A stretch of DNA of 64,000 nt from Kribbella soli (GTDB lineage: Bacteria; Actinomycetota; Actinomycetes; Propionibacteriales; Kribbellaceae). The DNA is taken from positions 62,001 through 126,000 of the forward strand of contig NZ_SJJZ01000004.1 in assembly GCF_004331345.1 (NCBI RefSeq). The letters run 5' to 3'. Under the pieces are notes generated by a model, which saw only the letters and a list, made by a program, of their open reading frames with translations, was not told where the DNA came from and searched no databases. Within the stretch, counting starts at the first letter, position 1. Each line of letters starts with the position of its first letter. Shown here piece after piece: positions 51,515 through 59,109 of the stretch. The translations under genes and the position numbers were made by a program.

Positions 51515-52498
51515 TCAAGTGACGCTGACCTCCGACGCGAGCAGGTCCAGGCCGAGCTGTCGCGCCAGGAACTGTGCCGCGAGCCGGCCTTTGACACTGT
51601 TGCCAGCGGCATCCAATCGAGCCGCGAAGGTCCCCAACGCGCCTTTGCCGGGTGACACCGTCACGATGCCGCCACCGATGCCGCTCTTCCCCGGTACGCC
51701 GACGTCGAGCAGCCAGTCGCCCGACGTCTCGTACAGGCCCGCGACGGTCATCACCGCCAGGGTCACCCGGGCGATATCCGGATCCACCACCCGCCGCCGG
51801 GTCGTCGGACAGACACCACCGTCCGCGAGGGTCGCTCCCATCACCGCGAGGTCGACCGCGGTGACCCGCAGACAGCTCTGCCTGGTGTACAGGTCGGTCG
51901 CTAGCTCCGCATCGCCAGCCAAAGCACCGACGCTGTGCAGGAGCGCCGCCAGCGAACGGTTGCGATGGTTCGAGGCCAGCGCCGACGCGAGCGCCTCGTC
52001 GTCCAGGACGAGTTCACGTCCCGCGAAGGCCGACAGTCCGTCGAGGATGAACCGCCACCGGGCATCCGGCGAATCGCCGGGCGCCAGACCGGCCGTCGCG
52101 ATCGCTCCGGCGTTCACCATCGGGTTCGTACGCCCGGTCGCCGACTGCTCCACCGCGCGCAGCGAGTTGAACGGAAGCCCGGTCGCGTTCACACCGACCA
52201 ACTCACGCACGGCATCGACACCGATCGCCTGAGAGACCAGCGCGAACGCGAACGGCTTGGCAACACTCATGATCGTGAACGGCCGACGCGTGTCCCCGGC
52301 CTCGAACAGCCGACCGTCGACAGCCGCCACACAGACCCCGAAGGCGTCCGCGTCGGCGCGCTGCAGCACCGGATACACATCGCTCACCGCACCGTCGGCA
52401 ACACCGCGGAACGTCTCGTACGCCGCACGCACGAGCTCATCGACCCTGACCGCGGTGGGCAGGCCGCCGGTCGATACGTACCTGTCGGCGGCGGACAT
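51515..52498 (-). CDS. glsA: glutaminase
   Basis: It hydrolyses L-glutamine to glutamate and ammonia. The 327-residue protein has the serpin-like beta-lactamase fold of bacterial glutaminases: S-x-x-K in IMSVAKPF (about 77-84), GLPFNSLRAVE and NPMVNAGAIA (about 106-134), NHRNRSLA near 177, and VGVPGKSGIGGGIV near 267-280. It is the last gene of the minus-strand unit pepA, abgT, slc13, glsA and starts one base after the carrier stop, so its role is probably to finish breakdown of imported glutamate/glutamine compounds. Confidence 0.92.
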   Translation of the reverse strand: MSAADRYVSTGGLPTAVRVDELVRAAYETFRGVADGAVSDVYPVLQRADADAFGVCVAAVDGRLFEAGDTRRPFTIMSVAKPFAFALVSQAIGVDAVRELVGVNATGLPFNSLRAVEQSATGRTNPMVNAGAIATAGLAPGDSPDARWRFILDGLSAFAGRELVLDDEALASALASNHRNRSLAALLHSVGALAGDAELATDLYTRQSCLRVTAVDLAVMGATLADGGVCPTTRRRVVDPDIARVTLAVMTVAGLYETSGDWLLDVGVPGKSGIGGGIVTVSPGKGALGTFAARLDAAGNSVKGRLAAQFLARQLGLDLLASEVSVT

Positions 52499-52499
52499 C

Positions 52500-54296
52500 T
52501 CAGAACGACCAGACGAGTGGGATGACGAGGAGCGCGGTCGCGAGCCACCAGAGCATCACCGGCAGCCCCAGCTTCCAGTAGTCGCCGAAACGATAGCCCG
52601 CGGGACTCATGATCATCATGTTCGCGGCCGTGGAGATCGGGGTGAGCAACGAGGCCGAACCCGCGACCGCGATCAGCATCAGCACGGGCTTGACCGACGT
52701 ACCCGTGCCTGCCGCGGCGGCTACCGCGATCGGCGTGACGATCAGCACCGTCGCGGTGTTGCTGACCACCTGACCGAGGAGCGCGGTGAGGACGAACAAG
52801 GCCAGCAGCAACAGGTACGGACGGCCCGTGCCGACGGCGTCGACGATCAGTCCGGCGATCCGATCCGCACCGCCGCTCGACTGGATCGCACCCGACAACG
52901 GGATCAGGGCACCGATCAGTACGACGATCTGCCAGGAGATCGCCCGATACGCCTGCTGCGGCCGGACGACCCGGGTCAGCACCATCGCCGTTGCCGCGAG
53001 CAGGCCCGCCATCGCGGCCGGTACGGCGCCGGTCGCGAGCAGCACGATCATCGCGGCCAGGATCGCGACCGCTGTCGACGCGTTGGCGCCCCAGGGAATC
53101 GCCTGCCGCCGGACGGTCTGCGGCGAGTCCACGAGCAGGATGTCCCGGTCCTTGGTGAGCTCGTCCAGAGCCGCCCAGGCGCCGTGCACGAGCAGCGCAT
53201 CGCCTTCGGCGAGCTGGGTCGGCCGCTTGCCGCGATCCTTGCCCATCCGCTGGACCGCGACGATGACGAGGTCGGGTCCGCGATGCATGCCCGGGAAGAC
53301 CGTCTCGCCGACCAGCGACGACCGCGGCGGGACGACGGCCTCGACCACTCCGGCCTCGCGGGTCATCAGATCGTCGACCGGTGTCATGGCCACCGCGAGC
53401 CGCGCTTCGGCGGTCAGGCTGTTCACGTCGGCCTCCGCGCCGGTCACGACCAGCACATCGCCCACATCGAGCGCCGCCGTGTCGGGCCGATGCCGTCCGT
53501 GCCCGTCCTGGACCCCCGCGATCTCCACGCCAGGGTACGGCGAGAGGTCGAGCTCGCGGACCTGCCGGCCCACCAACGGCGACAGGTCGCGGACCCGCAG
53601 CCGGTAGAAGCCGTCGGCCAAGGCGGCGTAATGGGTGTCGAGGGTCTCGGCGTGCAGCGCGAGATCCGCGGCCGGGTGCGCCGGACGGGCGTTCGGCAGC
53701 AGCCGCGGACCGGCCAGCACCGAGATGGCGATCGTGCCTGCCACGATCGGCACTCCGACCACCGCGAACGCGAAGAAACCGAAGTCGCCGGCCCCCGCGT
53801 CGTGCGCCGCCTCCGAGACGATGATGTTGACCGGCGAGCCTGTCAGCGTGAGCAGCGATCCGGCGCTGCCGACGAAGGTCAACGGCATCAGCATCCGCGA
53901 CGGTGGCTCGCCGGCCCGGATCGCCAGCATGACGACGAGCGGCAGCAGCGCCGCGACGGCTCCGTTCAGGGTGATCAGTGCGGTCAGCACCGCGCACAGT
54001 CCGGTGACGGCGATCAGCAGCCGGGCTCGCGTCGTACCGGCGTACCGCACGATGGTCTGCCCGACCCAGGCGGTCACACCGGTCGAGTCGATCCCCTCGC
54101 TCACCACGAACAGCGACGCGATCAGGATGACGACCGGATCACCGAAGCCCGCGACCACTGCGGGAAAGGCGACCAGGCCGCTCGCCCACAACACCAGCGC
54201 CGTGAGCACCGCGACGACCTCGACCGGCAGCCGGTTCCAGATGAACACCGCGACGACGAGCCCGAGGACGATCAGGCTCAGCGTCGCGTCGTCCAT
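52500..54296 (-). CDS. SLC13/DASS-type carrier with central RCK_C (TrkA-C) domains
   Basis: The 598-residue membrane protein has about 11-12 helices in two blocks (about 1-185 and 405-598) around two cytoplasmic TrkA-C-like domains (about 215-390; VRDLSPLVGRQVRELDLSPYPGVEIAGVQ). The motif LTGSPVNIIVSEAA and the symmetrical SNTATVLIVTPIAVA are the SNT-type cation/dicarboxylate sites. Substrates of relatives include dicarboxylates, sulfate and anions. ATG 54296 is chosen; the frame extends upstream through AbgT only as a shadow. Confidence 0.88.
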   Translation of the reverse strand: MDDATLSLIVLGLVVAVFIWNRLPVEVVAVLTALVLWASGLVAFPAVVAGFGDPVVILIASLFVVSEGIDSTGVTAWVGQTIVRYAGTTRARLLIAVTGLCAVLTALITLNGAVAALLPLVVMLAIRAGEPPSRMLMPLTFVGSAGSLLTLTGSPVNIIVSEAAHDAGAGDFGFFAFAVVGVPIVAGTIAISVLAGPRLLPNARPAHPAADLALHAETLDTHYAALADGFYRLRVRDLSPLVGRQVRELDLSPYPGVEIAGVQDGHGRHRPDTAALDVGDVLVVTGAEADVNSLTAEARLAVAMTPVDDLMTREAGVVEAVVPPRSSLVGETVFPGMHRGPDLVIVAVQRMGKDRGKRPTQLAEGDALLVHGAWAALDELTKDRDILLVDSPQTVRRQAIPWGANASTAVAILAAMIVLLATGAVPAAMAGLLAATAMVLTRVVRPQQAYRAISWQIVVLIGALIPLSGAIQSSGGADRIAGLIVDAVGTGRPYLLLLALFVLTALLGQVVSNTATVLIVTPIAVAAAAGTGTSVKPVLMLIAVAGSASLLTPISTAANMMIMSPAGYRFGDYWKLGLPVMLWWLATALLVIPLVWSF

Positions 54297-54304
54297 GACC
54301 GGCC

Positions 54305-55972
54305 CTAGCCGAGGTGCACCGGTGCGGACGGGCCCCAGGGAATCCCGATCAGGTACCAGACGATGTAGAACAGGGTCCACGTGACCAGCACGATGCCGGT
54401 GTAGGGCAGCATCATCGACACCACGGTGCCCATGCCGGCCTTCTTCCGGTACTTCTGGCACACCAGCACGATGAACGGCAGGTACACCATCAGCGGCGTG
54501 ATCACGTTCATCGGGCCGTCGCCGACCCGGTAGGCCGCGACGACGGTCTGCGGCGCGATGCCGAGCCGGTAGAACAGCGGTATGAAGATCGGCGCCAGGA
54601 TCGCCCACTTCGGGATCACTCCGGGCATGATCAGGTCGATGATCGCCACCAGCAGGATGAACCCGATCAGCAGCGGCAGCGCCCCGATGTCGGCCCGCTC
54701 CAGCAGATCCGCGAGACCGGTCGCGGCCAGCGTCGACATGTTCGTGTAGTTGAAGTAGGCAATGAACTGGGCGATCAGCAGCATCAGGAAGATCAGTCCG
54801 CCGAGCCCGTTGAAGGTCTTCACGATCGCGTTGATGACGTTGGTGCTGCCGGTCAGCGACTTCGCGCCGCGGCCGTAGCCGAGACCGGCGGCCAGGAACA
54901 GCATCGAGATGATGAAGAGCAGACTGCTCATGAACGGCGACGAGCCGAAGATCTCGCCGGTCTCGGGATTGCGCAGCGGAGCCCCGGGGATGAAGGTCAG
55001 CGCCGACACGATCGCGACCGCGACCAGCAGGTAGTAGACCGACCACCGCAGCCCGCGGGACTCCAGCTGCATCTCCTCGTCCGTCGGCTGGTGGTCGACC
55101 GGCGCGTCCTCGGGGGCTTCGGCCGGGTCGTACCTGCCGAGCCGCGGCTCGAGGATCCGCTCGGTGATGACCGTCATCACGATCGCGCAGAAGATCGTCG
55201 AGGCGATGCTGAAGAAGAAGTTGTGCGTGACGTTGAGGTGGATGTCGGGCGCGACCAGCGCGATCGTCTCGTTGGTGACTTCGGTGATGATGCCGTCCGC
55301 CGGGGTGATCAGCACGTTGACGAAGAAGGCCGCGCTGACCCCGGCGTACGCCGCCGCGATGCCGGCCAGCGGGTGCCGCCCGAGGGAGGCGAACGCGGCC
55401 GCACCCAACGGGATCAGGACCAGGTAGCCGGCGTCGGAGGCCACGCTGGAGATGCCGCCGAGCAGGACGATGATGAACGTGATCAGGCCTCTCGGCGCGA
55501 CCTTGACCATCTTCCGGATCAGGGCCGCGATCAGGCCGGCCTCCTCGGCGACGCCGACGCCGATCATCGCGACCAGGATGACCGCGACGACGCCGAAGTC
55601 GTTGAAGTTCTGGACCGCGGTGGTGAAGATGTAGCGGATTCCGTCACCGGTCAGCAGACTCTCGGCCGTGATCGTCTCGTGGTGCACCTCGTAGTCCGGC
55701 ACGGCGGGCGCCGGCGGTGCGTCGTTGCCCGCAACGCTCGTGCCTCCCGGGTACACCGGTGCGACCTCGACCGTCGCGGGCTCGACGACCTCGGTCGTGA
55801 CGCTGGTGCCCGCCCAGGACAGGATCTGGGAGAGCACGATCACGAGGACGATCAGGGCGAGGAATATCAGCGCCGGGTGCGGAACCTTGTTGCCGACCTG
55901 TTCGATGCCGTCGAGGATCCGCTGCATCCGGCCCTTCTTGGTCGGACTCTCCCCCACGGCCTTGGCGTTCAC
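54305..55972 (-). CDS. abgT: AbgT-family p-aminobenzoyl-glutamate transporter
   Basis: The 555-residue carrier has about 11-13 helices and the AbgT signatures GIEQVGNKVPHPALIF (about 22-37), GVGVAEEAGLIAALIRK and SSVASDAGYLVLIPLGA. Family members import p-aminobenzoyl-glutamate or export sulfonamides. It starts with GTG 55972 overlapping the pepA stop as GTGA. The neighbouring leucyl aminopeptidase and glutaminase support uptake of a glutamate conjugate or peptide rather than drug export. Confidence 0.9.
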   Translation of the reverse strand: MNAKAVGESPTKKGRMQRILDGIEQVGNKVPHPALIFLALIVLVIVLSQILSWAGTSVTTEVVEPATVEVAPVYPGGTSVAGNDAPPAPAVPDYEVHHETITAESLLTGDGIRYIFTTAVQNFNDFGVVAVILVAMIGVGVAEEAGLIAALIRKMVKVAPRGLITFIIVLLGGISSVASDAGYLVLIPLGAAAFASLGRHPLAGIAAAYAGVSAAFFVNVLITPADGIITEVTNETIALVAPDIHLNVTHNFFFSIASTIFCAIVMTVITERILEPRLGRYDPAEAPEDAPVDHQPTDEEMQLESRGLRWSVYYLLVAVAIVSALTFIPGAPLRNPETGEIFGSSPFMSSLLFIISMLFLAAGLGYGRGAKSLTGSTNVINAIVKTFNGLGGLIFLMLLIAQFIAYFNYTNMSTLAATGLADLLERADIGALPLLIGFILLVAIIDLIMPGVIPKWAILAPIFIPLFYRLGIAPQTVVAAYRVGDGPMNVITPLMVYLPFIVLVCQKYRKKAGMGTVVSMMLPYTGIVLVTWTLFYIVWYLIGIPWGPSAPVHLG

Positions 55973-57489
55973 GACCCCGCTCCGCTGCTCGCCGGTGGCG
56001 TGAAGGACAGCGCGAACTCGATCAGCAGCTTCGTTCCGAAGCCGGTCGCGCCCTTGTTCCGCCAGGTCCGCGGCGCCGGAAGCTGAGCGGTGCCGGCGAT
56101 GTCGACGTGCGCCCAGGGATGCCCGGCGACGAACTCCTCGAGGAACAGCGCGGCCGTGATCGACCCCGCGTTGACGCCGCCCATGTTCGTCAGGTCGGCG
56201 ACCGCCGAGTCGAGCTGTGACCGGTACGGCCGGTGCAGCGGGAGCTCCCAGACCGGCTCGTCGACGACCTCACCCGCACGCCGGACCTGATCGACGACAG
56301 TGGCGTCGTTGCCCATCACGCCGGCGATCTCGACACCGAAGGTCCGCAGGCACGCACCGGTCAGGGTGGCGATGTCCACGATCGCGTCGACCGGCTCCTC
56401 GGTTGCCAGCGCCAACGCGTCCGCCATCACCAGGCGTCCCTCGGCGTCGGTGTTCAGCACCTCGACCGTCGTTCCGTTGCGCATCCTAAGGAGGTCACCG
56501 AGCTTCAGCGCCGATCCCGAGGGCATGTTGTCGGTGCACATCAGGTAGCCGGTCACCGCCGACGTACATCCGAGGTCGCGCAGCGCCGTCATGGCCGCGA
56601 GCACCGCCGCCGCCCCGGTCATGTCGTTCTTCATCTGCGCGTGCGACTCGTCGCTCGGTTTCAGGCTGATGCCGCCGGAGTCGTACATGATTCCCTTGCC
56701 GATCAAGGCGATCCGGCCAGTGGGCTGCTCGGGTTCGTACCGCAACCTGACCATGCGCGGTTGGTCGACGCTGCCCCGGTTCACGCCGAGCAGTCCCCCG
56801 CAGCCCAGCGCGATCAACTGCTGCTTGTCGAAGACCTCCACCCGCAGCCCGGCCGCCGGACCGACCTCGAGCGCGACCTCCGCCATCCGTTCGGCCGACA
56901 GCGTGCTGGCCGGACAGTTCGCCAGATCCCGTCCCAGGCAGTACGCCGCAGCGACGATCCGGCCACGTTCCACGCCGCGACGGGCGGCCTCGGCATCCTC
57001 GTCGGAGGCGACCACCGTCAACGACTCCAACGTCGGCTCGTCCGCGCCACGGCCGACGAAGTACCGCCAGCGGGCGAGCAGAACTCCCTCGGTCACGGCC
57101 TGGGCGAAGTCTGTGACCGAGATGCCAACGTCCCGTGACGGCACCTCGATCGCGAGGCGCCGGTGCGACGGAACGGCCCGGGCGAACTCCGCGGCCAGGT
57201 CGCGCGCGATCGTGGCGTCGATCTGGTCCGGCGTCCCGATCCCGACGGCGACCCGGACCGGACCGCCGCCGTGCGGATGCACCAGCGTCTGGCCGCGTTC
57301 GCCGGTGAAGCCGGCCGCCGCCAGGCCGGCGGCGTCGATGCCGAGCTCGCCGCCGGGCGCGGCACCCACCGCCACCGGCACCGCGAGCGCGTCAGCCTCG
57401 GTCTCGGCCTGCTTCAGCGAAGCCACACCGACGGCCGCCTGTCGCCGGGTCGAGGGAATCGGATCGAAGTCGTCCGGGATCGTGTTCAC
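55969..57489 (-). CDS. pepA: leucyl aminopeptidase (M17)
   Basis: The 506-residue enzyme has an N-terminal macro-like domain and the M17 catalytic domain with IGKGIMYDSGGISLKP and the signature NTDAEGRL, containing the two-zinc ligands and the catalytic Lys and Arg. It removes N-terminal amino acids from peptides. GTG 57489 is chosen because AGGAGG lies just upstream; an in-frame ATG at 57507 is an alternative. It is the first gene of the four-gene minus-strand unit and is GTGA-coupled to abgT. Confidence 0.92.
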   Translation of the reverse strand: MNTIPDDFDPIPSTRRQAAVGVASLKQAETEADALAVPVAVGAAPGGELGIDAAGLAAAGFTGERGQTLVHPHGGGPVRVAVGIGTPDQIDATIARDLAAEFARAVPSHRRLAIEVPSRDVGISVTDFAQAVTEGVLLARWRYFVGRGADEPTLESLTVVASDEDAEAARRGVERGRIVAAAYCLGRDLANCPASTLSAERMAEVALEVGPAAGLRVEVFDKQQLIALGCGGLLGVNRGSVDQPRMVRLRYEPEQPTGRIALIGKGIMYDSGGISLKPSDESHAQMKNDMTGAAAVLAAMTALRDLGCTSAVTGYLMCTDNMPSGSALKLGDLLRMRNGTTVEVLNTDAEGRLVMADALALATEEPVDAIVDIATLTGACLRTFGVEIAGVMGNDATVVDQVRRAGEVVDEPVWELPLHRPYRSQLDSAVADLTNMGGVNAGSITAALFLEEFVAGHPWAHVDIAGTAQLPAPRTWRNKGATGFGTKLLIEFALSFTPPASSGAGS

Positions 57490-57664
57490 GAGACCTCCTC
57501 CTGCCAACTGCTCCGGCGCCAGGTCAGGAGGTCATGTCGGATTCCTCCCGGGGGTGGCGCGCCGAGGGTGCGCACCGACCGCCTCATCCCACCAACGCGC
57601 CGCGCGGCCGTCCTCCTCCGATTAAGGTGATTCTCCGAAATTCGGGTGAGGTCCGGTCCCGGGG

Positions 57665-58522
57665 TCATTCCTGCTTGCGGTGCACTTTCGGGACGCGCGC
57701 CCCGATCCACACGGCGACGAGAACCAGCAGACCGATCCCGATCAGCCAGCCCCACAGGCCCTCGGAGACCGGGCCGAGCCGGCCCAGCCCGAAGCCGCCC
57801 GGGTCCTTCGCGTCCTGCAGCGCGACGATGTAGGCGATGACCGCGCGCTTGTCCTCAGGCAACAGGACGGCGTCGGAGAAGACCGGCATCTGCTGCGGTC
57901 CGGTCAGCATCGCCTGGTACATGTTCCGCGGCGTGGTCGACATCAGCGACGGCGCGTAGCGGCCGTTCGGCAGTGCGCCGCCCCGGCCGGCGAAGTTGTG
58001 GCAGGCGGTGCAGTTCGTCCGGAACAGTTCCCCGCCCCGAGTGACCTCCTCCTGCGTCGCCTTGCTGACGTCGTACGCGTCGGACGCCGGGATCGCGGGT
58101 CCGGGAGCGAGCGAGGCGATGTACGCCGCCAGCGCCGCGGTCTCGTCCTCGTTGTAGACGGGCGGCTTCTGCGGTATCTGCGCTCCGGGCTGGGTAGCAG
58201 GCATCCGGCCGGTGCTGACCTGGAAGTCCACTGCGGCCGCACCCACCCCGATCAGCGACGGGCCGGCCATTCGGCCCTCGCCGTTGGTCCCGCCTTGGGC
58301 GTGCAGCCCGTGGCAACTGGCGCACCCGACCGCGAACAGCCGCCGTCCTTCCTCGATCTGCTGGGACTGGGGACCGTCCGCGCCGGCGGCACCGTTCGGG
58401 ACCAGCGCGGCGTAGGCCAGGCCGACGGCAACCAGCGCCGTACCGACCACCGGCATTCTGAGTCGGGACCTGAACCTCGAGCCGCGCAGCTTTCGCGGTG
58501 TCGCACCACCGGCATCGCGCAT
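57665..58522 (-). CDS. diheme cytochrome c, QcrC-like, orphan
   Basis: The 285-residue membrane protein has a basic N-terminus, a signal-anchor helix (about 24-42), two c-type heme sites CASCH (67-71) and CTACH (171-175), and a C-terminal helix (about 255-275). This is the fold of the actinobacterial bc1 complex subunit QcrC, which replaces soluble cytochrome c. The usual neighbours ctaE, qcrA and qcrB are absent, so it is an unlinked paralogue. AGGAGG precedes ATG 58522. It may feed another oxidase or act in stress. Confidence 0.88.
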   Translation of the reverse strand: MRDAGGATPRKLRGSRFRSRLRMPVVGTALVAVGLAYAALVPNGAAGADGPQSQQIEEGRRLFAVGCASCHGLHAQGGTNGEGRMAGPSLIGVGAAAVDFQVSTGRMPATQPGAQIPQKPPVYNEDETAALAAYIASLAPGPAIPASDAYDVSKATQEEVTRGGELFRTNCTACHNFAGRGGALPNGRYAPSLMSTTPRNMYQAMLTGPQQMPVFSDAVLLPEDKRAVIAYIVALQDAKDPGGFGLGRLGPVSEGLWGWLIGIGLLVLVAVWIGARVPKVHRKQE

Positions 58523-58608
58523 TTCCGCACCTCCTGGGCGCCGCGGAATCCAGCAGAACCGAACCCGGCGTTCTTGGGATCACCCGAATCGGGGGAGCCG
58601 GGGACGGG

Positions 58609-59109
58609 TCAGCGGGAATCGCGTGCGGCCTGCCGTCGGCTGCCGAGCGCGCGGGTGGAGGCATCCTTCTTGAGGCCCCCGGTGGTCTTGGCCGTACGCG
58701 GCCTCGTGCTGGTCGCCGGCGCGGGCTTGCCGGCCGGCCGCTTCGCGGTGGCGAGCGCCGGGCGGGCCGACCGCCCCGCCGCGATCCGCTCGGCCCGCAG
58801 TTCCATCGAGGCTCGCCGCGCGGCGGCTGCGACTTCACGGCTCACGGTGGCCAGCACCGACTCGAACAGTTCGGCTTTGTCCCGGTCGCGCTGGTTCCGG
58901 GCGTACGAGAGGCCGCGGCCGCCGACGTCGGCAACGGCCGCGCTCGCGCCGCGCCGGTAGTTCTTGACGTACTTCGTCCGCGCCCGCCGGATGCGCTGGT
59001 GCAGGTCCAGCAACTCGTCCTCGTCCAACTGCTTCAGTGCGTCCCGCTCGGCCTCGGCCACCAACAACCGCTCGGCCTCGGTCAACGAGTTCAGCAGGCC
59101 CTGATTCAT
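58609..59109 (-). CDS. basic coiled-coil-like protein, unknown function
   Basis: The 166-residue protein has a helical N-terminal half (LTEAERLLVAEAERDALKQLDEDELLDLHQRIRRARTKYVKNYRR) and a Lys/Arg/Ala/Pro-rich tail of histone-like or nucleic-acid-binding composition. Similar proteins occur in actinobacteria, but I cannot assign a named family. GGAG precedes ATG 59109, which overlaps the stop of the LuxR gene as ATGA, so it is co-translated with that regulator. Confidence 0.65.
   Translation of the reverse strand: MNQGLLNSLTEAERLLVAEAERDALKQLDEDELLDLHQRIRRARTKYVKNYRRGASAAVADVGGRGLSYARNQRDRDKAELFESVLATVSREVAAAARRASMELRAERIAAGRSARPALATAKRPAGKPAPATSTRPRTAKTTGGLKKDASTRALGSRRQAARDSR

Noticed and set aside
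52500..55046. 848-residue open frame on the minus strand
   Set aside because: Only the part from ATG 54296 has the carrier motifs; the upstream part is a shadow of the AbgT gene.
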